Below are positions 47,701 through 59,158 of a DNA stretch of 64,000 nt, piece by piece. The translations under genes and the position numbers were made by a program. The notes beneath the pieces were generated by a model. That model ran no database searches, was not told where the DNA came from, and worked only from the letters and a program-made list of their open reading frames with translations. The DNA lies in assembly GCA_001598975.1 (NCBI GenBank), contig BBXU01001877.1, positions 31,783-95,782 on the forward strand. Direction: 5' to 3'. The stretch is from Parachlorella kessleri. Lineage: Eukaryota > Chlorophyta > Trebouxiophyceae > Chlorellales > Chlorellaceae. Numbering within the stretch: the stretch's first letter is position 1; each line of letters begins with the position of its first letter.

Positions 47701-48393
47701 GCTTTCAATGTTGGGCGCCGTAGCAACGTGCCTTGCCAGTCAGTTGCAGCGAAAAGAACACCCAGCCTTAAGGCGACTGAACAAACTACTGAAGGGATTG
47801 TTGCGAATGCCATGTAACACATGGCCCATAAATGTCTGCTGGGAAGCTTTGGCCGCCTTGTCTAGTGCAAAGCAAAGTGAAGAAACAACCATACAACAAG
47901 CATGGAGTGTTCCTGGCCAACAAGGGCTCACTGGAACTATCACCAGGCCTTACCCGTTACCGCACCTTTTTTAGCGCATATTGCCGAACAACCACGTGCG
48001 GGCGCTGCGGTGTTGGCACCTCCTTCACCAGGTAGACAAAGGAGTAGCTGCAACGTCAAGAGGCCATGACTGGTGGGTGCGGCAGCTCCACCAGGCACAC
48101 ACCCTCGATGTAGAAAAAATCACTGCTGAACAACTGCAAAGTCTAGAGGGCGGCGAAACTCCGTCGCTATCTGGCCAGCAGCTTGCCAACCCACCCCCCT
48201 ATGTCTAGCCCGCTTACCCGCCCTCTCCAAGCAGCCGCAGCACAGCAAAGCGGCGGTCACGCAGCCAGACGTCTTGTTGTGTCGACAAGGCGGGCCAGGA
48301 GAGGTACTGCCGCAGGTTGAGGTGTCCTACCGAGGCAGCCACCACATCCCAACAGGGCACCAGGCGAGCCCCAAGGCAGGACCACCTGTCCAT
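44747..48393 (-). CDS. STK16/MPSK1-like serine/threonine kinase with catalytic-loop insert
   Basis: Eight exons close to 442 residues: 48393-48218, 48047-47966, 47587-47420, 46936-46850, 46626-46266, 45860-45745, 45344-45163 and 44903-44747. Kinase motifs: LLGEGGYSFVYLV (P-loop across a splice), QYALKK (ATP Lys), AHRDVKPHNVLL (catalytic loop), VLMDFGS, TAPYRAPELWDV and DERLDVWSVGCLLYFML. The PYRAPEL-D-E-R-x-D-VWS pattern and the order match STK16 of the NAK family, which in animals is acylated and acts at Golgi membranes. About 105 residues rich in Gln, Gly and Ser separate NVLL from DFG, against about a dozen in animal STK16. The intron after exon 4 starts with GC (CAG/GCAAGC), a GC-AG intron. 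Confidence 0.88.
46110..46160. repeat. C-rich/CA-rich intronic tract
   Basis: A run of C blocks separated by single A, followed by CACACAGACACACACACAC, in an intron of the STK16-like gene. On the transcribed-strand complement it is G-rich with four or more G runs and so is quadruplex-prone. Confidence 0.75.
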
Positions 48394-48787
48394 AGTCGTA
48401 GGCAGCAGCAGATAAGTACAGGCCTAAAGAGGAGGAAGGGGCTGCAAACAGCCGGGTGGTGCAGGTCCGGAGCAAAGGCAGGTCTGATCAGTAACTCCTT
48501 GGCCTGCTCAACACACAGAGCAGTCACCGGCAACCGAAGTCGCACGTCTCCTCAAAATTAGATGGAATGCGTTTTTACAATGCGCGCAATGCGTCGCCTT
48601 CTTTCGAGTGTGACTAGTATGACTAAGGGGTTCATCACCTTGATATACAACGGCCTGGCATCCAGGCAATTGGCAGCCTCCAATCACGTTTCAGTCCTAT
48701 TGGGAAGGAATTGAGGGAGATGCACTCAAAACAGCTATTGCTGGCCTGCAGCTGACGCAGCGGGGTTATTGCGTGCAGCAAGCTAGT
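48394..48787. promoter_or_regulatory. Divergent promoter region, STK16-like kinase / ShKT-AKR
   Basis: 394 bp separate the two start codons (48393 on minus, 48788 on plus), so both promoters and 5' UTRs share this space. No defined site is claimed. Confidence 0.5.
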
Positions 48788-51700
48788 ATGGCTGCTTCAA
48801 GGGTCACCTCACCTCGGCTACTCGCGGCCACAGAGGGTGCTTCAGATGAGCTTAAGCCGCTGCGGCCCCCATTCCGGCTCTACCGCTGGAAGCGGCCTGC
48901 TCAGCTGGCCCTGCTGATCGTGCCGGCCCTTATCATGTTGTACCTGGCACGGCCGCTGCCGCTAGAACCACCTGTGGAGCCAGACCATGCCAGTGGAGCC
49001 TGGGGGCCCCAGTCCCTGCAGCGGAACGCAGGTGTGCAGGCATGCCTGGACTTGTGCGCCACGCCGGGCTGCCTTGCTACTCTGTGTCGGTCTGCCAGGT
49101 TGTTTCGAGGAATCAGGTCGTCAGCGCTTTGTTGTAGACGTACACACTGCTTGCGGTCAGAGGGACACGGAACAGCGGGAGGAAATGCGCCATACCCTGG
49201 TGGGCCAGTTGTAGGGCACAAGCAAGGCACAAGTGAGAAGCCGGTCCGGCCAGTGTTGTTAGAGAGCGACGATCCTGCCAGCGGGCAGCAGCAGCAGGTG
49301 CTGGGTATAGCTCAGGCCGGCGACCGCCGAGCCAAAGGCAGCGACGACCCCCCGGCAGATGGTGCACTGGCGGTGGGGGCGCAGCTTAGCGCGCAGCAGC
49401 AGGACGGTGCACCAGCGGGCAGCGGCGGCAGCGGTGGGGCCTCTAGCGTGGCAGGCGCTTCTGCGCCGGTCACCAATGCGACAACGGCAAAGAAAAGCAC
49501 GTACCACTGGCCGCCTCCGCCGCCCCCGCCTCCACCGCCGCCCCCACCTGCCCCAGAGGAGGCCGAGGGGACGCTGCCATTCCTGCTCCCTGGGTGTGGC
49601 GACATGGTGGAGCAGTGCCCCGTATGGAAGGGCGTGGGGGAGTGCACCAATAACCCGGCGTACATGTACTACAACTGCCGCCGCTCGTGCAACGTGTGCA
49701 ATGTGACCTACCTGCACGACGTCCCACACACGGTGAGCCACAGGGAGACTGAAGGGCGCCGCGGGGTGTTTACGGCAGTTCGCTGGCAGGGCACACATAG
49801 CCTGCTGTGAGGGAGCAGGTGCAGCCAGCGCACCAGCGTGCCTGACCAACCTTGCATTCCTTGAACCAAAGGGTTGGTAACAGCGGTGTTGGTTAGCAGC
49901 AGGGGACCATAAAAGTATAGTCTATGAGATGTTTCGTGGGAGGCGCAGTTCTCCCCCACGCCCTGAGAGTCGGCACTGTATCTGATCTGCCCAACCCAAA
50001 ACCCAGAGTAATGAACTCTTGCTTGTGTGTGGCAAACCTTGCAGACGGAGGTTGCCCCTGGGGTGTGGATGCCCCGTGTGGGCTATGGCACGGCTGGTAT
50101 GGGCGATTATACTCGGGAAGCGGTGCTCACGGCCCTGCAAACGGGGTACCGGCACATTGACACTGCACAGGTACGGGGATGGTAGAAGCCACAAGGTACA
50201 AGTCCTGTTGCGCTCTTTTTTAAAGCGAAGTGCCCGGACATGCTGAAGTACAGGGGCAACCCTACACAGGTCCTGGCAGACAAGCAAAGGGAGGGAAAGG
50301 GCAGCTGGATGTTGCTGCTATGTGTGTCGGCCTGTGAGCCCTGCCACTGGAAAGACATTTTCTGAGACTCGTCCTTGCAGGCGCGGGAGTGGTACCGGGA
50401 GGATCTTGTGGGTGCTGCCATTGCAGCCTCAGGGATCCCCCGGAATCAGCTGTTCATCACCAGCAAGCTCCACCCCCGTACCCACGGTTACTGGGGCACT
50501 CTTCAGGTAGGGCCTGGCCGGGGGGGCCTTGGGAGAGCTTGCATGCTTGCGACCTTGTAAGAGGTGCAAAAAAGCTGGTTGTGAGTTGGTCGGTGATCCG
50601 TTCCAAGGCTGCTGTGCTTGTTTGCCGCAACTACATGCTTGCCGAAAGGCGTTCACAGAGATTAGTTTTGTGACGTGGGGACCATGTGTGTTGGTTGTGG
50701 TTAGAGATACCAAATGCATTGGATTTGTGGGAACACGGGAGGAAAGGCAGCTAGATAAATCTGGTGGGATGGGATATGTGTACGCTTGGGGCTTGATGTG
50801 AGCAACGCTGATCCTGATACTGGCAGGGCTCCACTGAGGTCTTGGCGGACCTCCAGACAAAGTATGTGGACCTGATGCTCCTGCATTACCCCGAGTGCTG
50901 GCCGCAGCTGTGCGGCAGCTTTGTGCCGGAGGGCAACTGGAGGGACAGGTGACTGCTTGTGTCGGTGGCCCTGTCCAACAAGGATGGGGGTGTACCCTAG
51001 TGCTGTGCTCTTGGGCAGTGGGGATGGCGCCCTGAGCCTCAGGCTCGCAATGGCTAGCTGCCAGTGTGTGGTAGATTGCCCCAGCTACGCCCGGACCACC
51101 ATTTTGATGCAGCTGGTCTCGGGGGTCAGTGTTGCAAGCCACACCTGCTGAATACTCCTAAAGCTCTGTCGGAACGATGCGCCTGATGCGGAAGCGGTGA
51201 TTTACCCCACTGCTAACTCGTCACAGAACCAACTCCTAACCTCTGTGACGCCTTCGTGCAGCAGGGCGGCCTTGGAGGAGCTGGTGAGTGAGGGAGGCAC
51301 TGATGTGTGGTGCCTAACCCCTCAGCTAACACCCCACCCCCTGTGACTGCCTCGTGCAGCTGGGCGGCCCTGGAGGAGCTGGTGCATGAGGGCAGCGTGC
51401 GCGCCATTGGCGTGAGCAACTTCAACATCCAGCAGCTGCAGCAGCTGCTGGCCGTGGCCAAGGTGAAGCCGGCGGTAGTGCAGAGCAACTCGGACCCGCT
51501 GCGACAGGTACGCTGTGCTGCGGGTTGTGCTGTGCTAGGCGGAGTGGTAGTTACTGGGCAGTGGCTTATGAACACAGGTGCCCTGCTGAGAAGGGTGCGC
51601 TGTGCTGTGCTGTGCTTTGTTGTCTGCCTACAAGTGACCCATTGAGGTCCCTGTGGCCCCAGTCCACAACCTGCAAGCTCAGTGGCGCTGCCAGGCATAG

Positions 51701-52764
51701 GCCCCAAGTTCACCCGCAAAAACCCGGGATCTCCCTGGCCGGCCTCCCACCAAGCCGCATGCTAGCGTCACTCACCCGGCACGTGTTGCATTATACACCT
51801 CCGGCAAGCCTTTGGGAAGGTGCAAGGGTGGCCAGGGGCTGCAGGCCCTCGACAACGGTGCTGCGGTGGCCCTCCGTGAGTCACCGCACTGGCACTGACT
51901 TACCGGGCATTGACTTATGAAAACCAGTGGTACCCTCGCCGCGTCCGCAGGACCACGAGCTCCAGGCCTTCTGCCGCCGGCACGGCATCCACTACCAGGG
52001 CTACTCCACGCTGGGGTCGCAGTGGCTGCCGCAGACGGCGGGCCGCAACCCCGTGCTGGAGCACGCCACCCTGACGGCTGTGGGCGCAGCCAAGGGCCGC
52101 TCGGCGGCGCAGGTGGCGCTGCGGTGGGCGCTGCAACACCAGCAGGTGGGGTGCCGGGTGTGCGAGGGGCGGGTCCGGGGGGGCTGGGCGGATGCGTGGG
52201 AGGTTGGTGGTGGTCACCAGGCATGTGGTACGTGGGGTGGTCGCGGTTGTGTGGTGTAGTGCTGATGTGCGCCTCTCCTACTGATTGGGGGACTCTTCTT
52301 TAAGAACATCCAGCCCTGGGCGTCATGGGATGGCAAGGGCTGGCTGACAGGGGAAGTGGCGCTGCCGTGTATGGTGCAGCACCTGCCCGCATCGGAGGAT
52401 TCCTGGTACTTCCATGGACTGCTTGGGTTCTATGTTTATGTCCACTGGAAACAACCTGCCCAGATCAATTGGCTGCTCTGGTTGGGGTTGGGAGAAGATG
52501 GAGGGATGTGACCTGCTACTATGTGTGGGGTCAGCAGCAGGCTCACTGCTTGATGATAGGGCACAGGTGCATTTCCAGTGGAACACAGAGCCCAGCAGGT
52601 GTGCTGCTCTGTCCTGCCTGCTGCAGAGCGTGATCCCGCGTTCCTCCAAACAGCATCGGATGCAGGAGAACCTGCAGGTGTTTGACTTTGACCTGAGCGA
52701 CGCGGAGATGCAGGCGATTGACGCCCTGGACGGCACCCTGCAAGTGGAGCAGCCGCAGCAGTAG
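48788..52764 (+). CDS. Membrane-anchored ShKT-domain / aldo-keto reductase fusion
   Basis: Seven exons close to 599 residues: 48788-49732, 50045-50170, 50381-50506, 50827-50948, 51360-51507, 51951-52145 and 52627-52764. A short basic N-terminus precedes one hydrophobic helix (LALLIVPALIMLYLA), so it is a type II membrane protein. A linker with a poly-proline run leads to a ShKT module with six Cys (CGDMVEQC, GECTN, YNCRRSCNVC). Then comes an aldo-keto reductase: GVWMPRVGYGTAGMG and the tetrad Asp in HIDTA (D354), Tyr in REWYRED (Y362), Lys in FITSKLH (K386) and His in LMLLHYP (H419), followed by RAIGVSNFN, VVQSNSDP and SVIPRSSK (cofactor binding). It probably acts in the secretory lumen or at the surface. 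The substrate is unknown. The first exon is read without an intron because the frame stays open. Confidence 0.88.
51262..51283 (+). repeat. Duplicate of the start of AKR exon 5 with its acceptor
   Basis: The segment ending CTTCGTGCAG and the following 22 nt (CAGGGCGGCCTTGGAGGAGC...) closely copy the acceptor and start of the true exon at 51360, and are then followed by GTGAGT. It looks like a 22-nt duplicated mini-exon with both splice signals. Confidence 0.7.
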
Positions 52765-53916
52765 GGACCCCCCTTGCCTTAGAGGGCCGGAAGGCTGTGA
52801 GGGGCAGCCCACAAGGAGCAAAGGGCTTCTTGTCTTACAGGGCCAGAAGGCCGTGAGGGGCATCTTACCTATGGGAACAGCCGCAGCGGTGCTTTCCTAC
52901 TTTGAGAATAAGATTAGGCAGGCGAGAGAGCTAGACACCGCAGCCTACCTAAGGAGAGATCCCTGGCGGTGGCCCCTGTTGTCTTTTGTATATCACACAC
53001 ATGCCTTGGGTGGCAAGTGGTGCAGGTGGCTGCGGGGCGGGGTTGCTTGCGGGGGATTCACATGGGGTGGGGGGTGTTTCTGAGTTGTAGGATGCAGTTG
53101 GCAGAAGCTCAATGGACGCTTGACCAATGCTGGGGGGCGACTAGAAGTTGTGCCACGTTAGCGCCGTGCTGGCAGGCGCTGTTGAAGTTGTGAGGGCCAC
53201 ATGTTGGCCGATCTCAGTAGCTGTGCACCTCGCTTTGTCTCAGTTGTTTGATGTTAAAGCGCCAGGGAGGACCGTGCTTCTCTAAGTGTGATTATGCTGT
53301 CACTTGCTGCTTCTCCTGGTGTTGGCCTTGCATTGCCTTTTATACCATTCTTTGCCATGACTGTTTTTGGCGTCGTGTTTGGTTGTTTTCAACCTGCTCC
53401 CATTCCTTGGTTTCTAACCCCGTTCTTGTGCCCAGCATGCACGCGTCCATGGTCGCCTATAGCAGATGGCCATCAGTCATGCACGAATTAGAGTCCGTCC
53501 AATAGTTCAGTTTACTAAGCCTGCCAAGGTCGCAAGTCCAAGCCTCACAGACAACCCATGTTACACCATAAATCCATGACAAGGAGCACTGCACAAAGCT
53601 GCAAGACTCAGTCAAGCCCCAGGGCATCACTCCATCCAGCGTTGTCAACACAGTTCACCTCTCACTCCCTGTTTGAATTGCCTGCCACCCTCACTAAATA
53701 CAGCTCCACTACCTGCCACTATTACAATGTATTAACTTTCAGCCCTCTCCCTCATTCACCTTGCCTGCCACAAACAAAGTAGCCGACCATGACAAGCTGC
53801 ACAGCACACTAATGTAGCCAGCCAACCGCGGAAGTACCACTCACTCTCCCACGAGTGGGGCCTACAACACGCAACGGCGCCTAGTGAATACCTATTGCTC
53901 AGCTGCTGAACCTTCG
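52765..53916. other. Intergenic between convergent genes, with short tandem repeat
   Basis: No exon found. Two copies of a 24-bp element (AGGGCCGGAAGGCTGTGAGG type) lie at about 52782 and 52840, 58 bp apart, just past the AKR stop. Confidence 0.55.
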
Positions 53917-54295
53917 CTATCGACTCTGCTTGGGATCCTCCTCGGACAAGTCTATATGGATGTACCCCTCATACTTCTTCATCAGGCGAGCGATGCGGGC
54001 ATCTTCCAAGCTGAGACCCTCCTTCTGGCCCGTCCACAAGGGGTTTGTTGTTGTATCCTGCGGTTGGAAAGGCATAGGTGAGCAAAGGCAACCTCATCAC
54101 TACCTGCCACTCCAGGCGAGCCAAAACGGAGGAGTGTTGGTTGGCTGGGACCAGGCCGCTCCTTTAGGCAGCACTCACCACTTGGAGGAAGTACGGGTTC
54201 TTGTGGTTCATAACCGTTCCCACTTGAAAGCTGGCGCCGTTCCTCATGACTACTGTCATTGAGCGCATCAAGGGGTGTATACCCTTACGCACCAT
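53917..54295 (-). CDS. Mitochondrial ribosomal protein bL31m
   Basis: Two exons (54295-54179, 54057-53917) give 85 residues. The N-terminal part (MVRKGIHPLMRSMTVVMRNG, then FQVGTVMNHKNPYFLQV) and the conserved NPLWTG match bL31m proteins, which lack the Zn-binding Cys of bacterial L31. The C-terminus is charged (EDARIARLMKKYEGYIH). It would be a component of the mitoribosomal large subunit. A 3' splice site lies 21 nt before the ATG with the frame open, so a short N-terminal extension encoded by a further 5' exon (for targeting) cannot be excluded. Confidence 0.8.
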
Positions 54296-54692
54296 GACGG
54301 CCCAGTCAGTCCGGCTCTGCAAAGATACAAAATACTATCATGACAATGGGATGGCACAGGTTGTTCGACTGCTCCGTTGCACTGCCAGCTGGCAAGGTAA
54401 AGCGGGAAGAAAACAGTGCGTTGGCAGGCCATTGGCCTCGTCGTGGGCAGGTGTACACCGGCCTTGCAAGAATTGCGCAGTGTAGGTTGAGTATTGCAAC
54501 AGGCCTTCAAGGGTTGCCAAGGAGCCTGCTTAGGCGGCGGCGGGGGCGGCGGCAAGCACCTTCGTTGCAGGTTCCTGCCCAATAGCACAGGCGAAGGCCT
54601 AGCTCGGTAATTTTGGTTGAGTGACTGCTTGATCAGCTTGATTTGCAAACAGGAGCGTGCTGGGCTCGAGTTACAGTAGCAATAAAAGTGCA
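54296..54692. promoter_or_regulatory. Divergent promoter region, bL31m / membrane protein
   Basis: 397 bp separate the bL31m ATG (minus) from the ATG at 54693 (plus). It must hold both promoters, and possibly a first exon of bL31m. Confidence 0.45.
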
Positions 54693-57600
54693 ATGGCAGC
54701 TCTCGAGCTTGCCTCCGTGGAGTCTGCTGTGGTATGGGTCGCATCTACCTCCTTCCTGGCCTTCAGAGTTGGCCTGTACGTCTTCCTGGTCAGCCTGGTG
54801 AGTCACACGTTTGGTTGATAACCTGCTGCCCCTGCTAGCTCAACCTTGGTGTCCCTCTCACTGGGTTTCCTTCCTCATCTCTGAGCTAGCAGCTTGCTTA
54901 CTGCAGGCTTGGTACGGTATCATTGAGGAGCACCTATATCCACGGGTTGTTAAGCACAAGTCGCTCCACAAAGGGCGGCCGGGTGCCAAAACCAGTCCAG
55001 CGGTGGCAGTTCAAACCGCAGCAGCAACAGGCCGGGTACCCGTTGTGAAGACACAGCTGGTAAGCCTCAGTTAGAGTTGAAGCTTGCAGTTGGCACCTCG
55101 GCCTGCCGGGGAGGGTGCCCGGGCACAACACACTGTTTTGCTTTTACCTCCTATCCTGGCAGGGGTGCCTCTGGTTTGTGGTCTGCTGTCAATTGCCTGG
55201 TAGGGGTAAGCTTCAACGTGTTTACTGGCTGCTTTTCATGACCATAATCGTACCATTTGGGCTAGTATTCCTGGGGCGCCCAGTCCCTGTTTTGGGATGT
55301 GTTCCGTCCCACGATTTTGGTGTACGTACGGCTTTGTCGTCTGGGACATCTCCTCCGCCCTATATAGTTTGGTGATGCTTGGGCGAAGCGTGTTTTCAGT
55401 GGGTGCTATGCACTCCTTGTGCAGGGGGATGACATAACCACAACGCAGGTTAGGTCACCCCGGGGCCCCAACCTCCGGGCAGATAGCCTGTCGAGCCTTG
55501 GAAGGGCCTCGAGTGACCTGGGACTGGCTCGGCCCTCAGGATTCAGCGATGTGAGCAGCATGTAAGTGGTCTGGTTGGGAAGTGTCCACATGTGGTAAAC
55601 TTATGAGGGTCGGGAGGGTTTCCTAGCTACCGGCTCTGGAATGGACCCAGCTGTCATGTTGGACTGATTCTAGCAGCGTGTGGTATGGTGCTAGGGTGGC
55701 GAAACAAGCAGTTTTGCAATAATAGTAGAGTAGGTGTAAAGTGTGCGAAATGAGCAGCGTGCGAGTAAACAAATTGAGTGAGGGTGGTCGTGAGTGCCAT
55801 GCTTGTGAGAATTTGCTGTCCCTTGCGTCCTAGGGGACTCCCCTGGGGTGTTGAATAAGTGGTGTGCGGGTGCCTGAGGATATGGGGCACTGGGGACAAG
55901 TGTGGCAGCACATTAGGCGACAGAAAATGGATAGGTTGGCACCGTGCAGCAACCAGCATTTCTAATGGCGCCTGGTGGCGTCGTACTTTGCACCGTAGGG
56001 CTGGCTTGTCCGCGTGCTACCTCAGAAAGGTTGACCTTGTGCCGTTGCAGCTCTGACACCGATTCCTCGATGGCTGGGTGGTCCATCTGGGACGACGATG
56101 GGGCATCCTCGGTAGTATCTGATGCGGAATCTGATGCCGAGGACGCTGCGGACGATGCAGTCGTGCGGATGGGGCCCGGCCACGCCGCCGTTGCCGCCAC
56201 TGAGTCCGCGCTACCGCCCCTTGCCCCCCGGGGGCCCCCTCGGCACTTGCGGCCCCGGGTACACCACCCGGTGCCCGTGACAGTGACGGCGGTGACCACC
56301 CCGGTGGAGGGTCCGCTCACCCCAAAGGCTCGCATCGCTGCTAGCCCTGTAGCAGCTGGAGGCGGTGGCGGGGGTTCCAACGACCTAGTAGTGAAGGGTG
56401 CGGCGGTGATGGGGGGTGCCGGCGGGGGTGCGGAGGTGGTCCCGGCGGCCGTGGGGGCGGCGGGGGCGACCCGCGAGGATGCTGAGCTGTTGGAAGAGAT
56501 GGGGGCGTCTCTGGCAGGTGAGGGTACCGGGGAAGCTTCCCTGGATCTATGGTTGTGATTATGGCAGCCACCTGCGACAATACCAAGCTGTCGGAAGGGA
56601 TGGGGGCATCTCTGGCAGGTGAGGGAACCGGCGGGTATTTGGGAGAACCCCTGGATCTGTGGTAGTGGCAAGTGTAGCCACCCGCGAGGATGCCGAGCTG
56701 CTGGAGGAGATGGGGGCGTCTCTGGCAGGTGAGGGTATCTGGGAGGATTCCCTGAATCTATGGTAGTGGTAAGGGTAGCCACCCGCGAGGATGCCGAGCT
56801 GCTGGAGGAGATGGGGGCGTCTCTGGCAGGTTAGGGGGACAGCCAGCGCACAGAAGCTCCCATTGGCTTCGTTGCTGTTGTGGGGGGCAGTCATCCTGAG
56901 TTGGCCCAGGCAGCTATTGGGAGATGGGAGAAGGGCGCTCCGCTGTGCTGGTGAGGGTGGGATCCCTTCTGCACATGTGAAGGGGCCTTCATTTGGGTCT
57001 CATGGGGCGGGGCTTCCCTTCCTAAAGTGTTTGCATGGCTCAAGCTTTGGCACCAGCGGGCCATTCTTGCTATGTTGAGTGGACATTCTTGCTTGAGTCC
57101 AACAAGTAGACAAGTCAGAAAATGTAGACTGTTGCAACATGTTGCATGGGAAAATAGGAATTCAGGTAAGCAGTGCTCCTGCTTGCTAACCTGGGCTAGT
57201 AAGGATGCCAGCGCTAGTGGGCCTTGCGAGGTTCGTTCCCATATACTTGCTTGGTGGGTGACGGGGCGTGCCAGGGCATTGTTCGGAACATTGCACAGCT
57301 GGCTGGGAGAGCCAGAGCCAATGGGCTGCAAGGCCTGCGTCGCCACTCCCCTCTCTTGAGGCTTGGTTAAAAAGATGAGCTGGGTGAGGACACAAATTTT
57401 TCGGGCAGTCAATGGCGGAGTTGCCCGGGACATTTGGCAGTGACAAGGTTGCTGTGGCCTGTTGTTGAGCTGAGTCCATGGACAGGGTGATGGGCGGAAA
57501 GAGTCCCTTCATTGATCCGCGTCCTGGCCACAGCAATTAGGTATGGACAGGCTGGGTGTGAGCGTGACTCCCACGCTTGAGCACAGCCCCAAACGAGCCC

Positions 57601-59158
57601 CTCCAAGGGACCTGAGAGTCAGATCTGGCATGGCACACAGGCCAGCCAGGCATATTGGTCAGGCGTACTAACATTCGTGGCGCATGACTCACCCCGCCTG
57701 CAGGCGGCGACATCATCAAGGAGCCGCCAAAGGAGACGGTGAAGCAAACGCGGCATGGCAAAAAGAAGGAGAAGAAGCCCTTCCTGGTAAGCCTGCCTTG
57801 GAATGGGGCAGTGCGCATTAGCCTACGTAGCGGCCTCCTAGCTCTACCGGTGCTCATGCACTTATTGAAATGTTTCTGTGCGTGGTGACGAGCAAGGATG
57901 AGGTTGGTGTCTATGTCTGCCCTGGTGGCAGTGTTCAAGCAAAGCAAAGCACACCGTGCAGCACAGGCGTGGTGAGCAGGGCTCGGGGGCCCACCATTGT
58001 TTGCAATGTCGTGCAGACGCGCAAGTTGGAGAAGTATGTGTTCAAGCCCGTGCATGATAAGTACGAGAAAGTGGGCTTCATGACTTACAAGGTGAGTAAG
58101 GGGTGTGGAGAGGTGTGCCAAGCTGCTTGCGCTTGGAGCGCTTCTGATGGAAAGACGTGCTAGCAACCCAGCTTGCGTCTGTGCTTACCCTGCGTACCCC
58201 TTGTGCCTGACAGTGTGCCCATTCACGGCACAAGAGGACGTGTGAAGGTCCTGTTGGCGGTGCATTAGTCATGGTTTCCATACCACCTTTATGTACTTGG
58301 AGGTGCTTAATCATCCTTCCAGGCTGCTGTCACCCAGCCAAGTCAACCCCCCTTGAGTCGTCTGCATGCAGGGCTTCAGCCGAATGGGGCGCCGGATGGA
58401 GCGCGGCATGCGCATCACGGGCGCACAAGTGTCCGTAGCCATGAATAACGCAGGTGGGTGCAAGTGTCCCCTGTCCAGGTGGGAGAGGTGTGGTGGTCCT
58501 GGCTGGTTCTCGGGGCGCGGTTGGGAGGCCTGGAGCCGCAGTATCACCGGTACCACGTTGGTACTGCAGACTGCCTGTTACCAGGGGGCGTGTCCTGTCG
58601 TGTCCTGCCGATGCATGGATAGAGATTGCGGTGGTTCCTGGGTGTTGGTGGCTAGGCACCTGCAACCTGGTTCTCTTTGCTGGCTTCGTGCTGCCTTCCT
58701 GGAAATGGGTCCGCACTTGGGATTCATGGTGGATCTGGTCCTCCAGCACCCGGCTGATTCTCTGCTGGCAACAGCTGTCTCCCTCTACTGCAGGCGTGGC
58801 GGCGCTTGACAGCGTGGACCACCTCATCAAGAAGTGGGTCATGTTCATCGGCATCATGGTAGGGCTGTCCGTGGCGCTACTGCCCATGCCTTCGGCAGTA
58901 CGGCTGGATGTACATATGGTGCCTTGATTCATGAGAAAGAATGTGGCAACATGTGGAAAGCAGGATGGTGGAGCCGGGTGGCTTCCCATTCGTAGCGACC
59001 CGATAGGGCTTGCGGAGTTGTCGGGGATATAGCTGGCCCGCGCTTGTGCCCTACTTAGCGCCCTGCTTGGCTCCATTGACGTATCTGCCCTTTGACTAGT
59101 GCTTGTGGATTGCATAGAAATGCGACAGACAGCTTCAACCTTTACACAGGTTCCTTGA
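54693..59158 (+). CDS. Unrecognised membrane protein with acidic middle region
   Basis: Nine exons close to 391 residues: 54693-54797, 54907-55059, 55425-55561, 56051-56517, 57704-57786, 58017-58091, 58372-58453, 58794-58858 and 59150-59158 (a 9-nt last exon, Val-Pro-stop). The N-terminus has one or two hydrophobic helices (VVWVASTSFLAF, GLYVFLVSLAWYGII). The middle is Ser/Asp-rich (SDTDSSMAGWSIWDDDG, SDAESDAEDAADDA), then Pro/Gly/Ala-rich. The C-terminal part is basic (TRHGKKKEKKPFL, RKLEKYVFKPVHDKYEKVGF) and ends in a hydrophobic WVMFIGIM. I recognise no family. Intron 4 (56518-57703) carries three exon copies, listed separately; including all would give 442 residues. Confidence 0.7.
56467..56879 (+). 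repeat. Four-copy tandem repeat of an exon end with its donor site
   Basis: Copies start at about 56469, 56570, 56680 and 56781 (spacing 101, 110, 101 bp). Copy 1 is the end of exon 4. Copies 2-4 lie in the intron and each is bounded by an acceptor (GGCAG, TGTAG, GGTAG) and a donor (CTGGCAG/GT). The potential exons are 56568-56618, 56678-56728 and 56779-56829, each exactly 51 nt and in phase. Confidence 0.9.
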
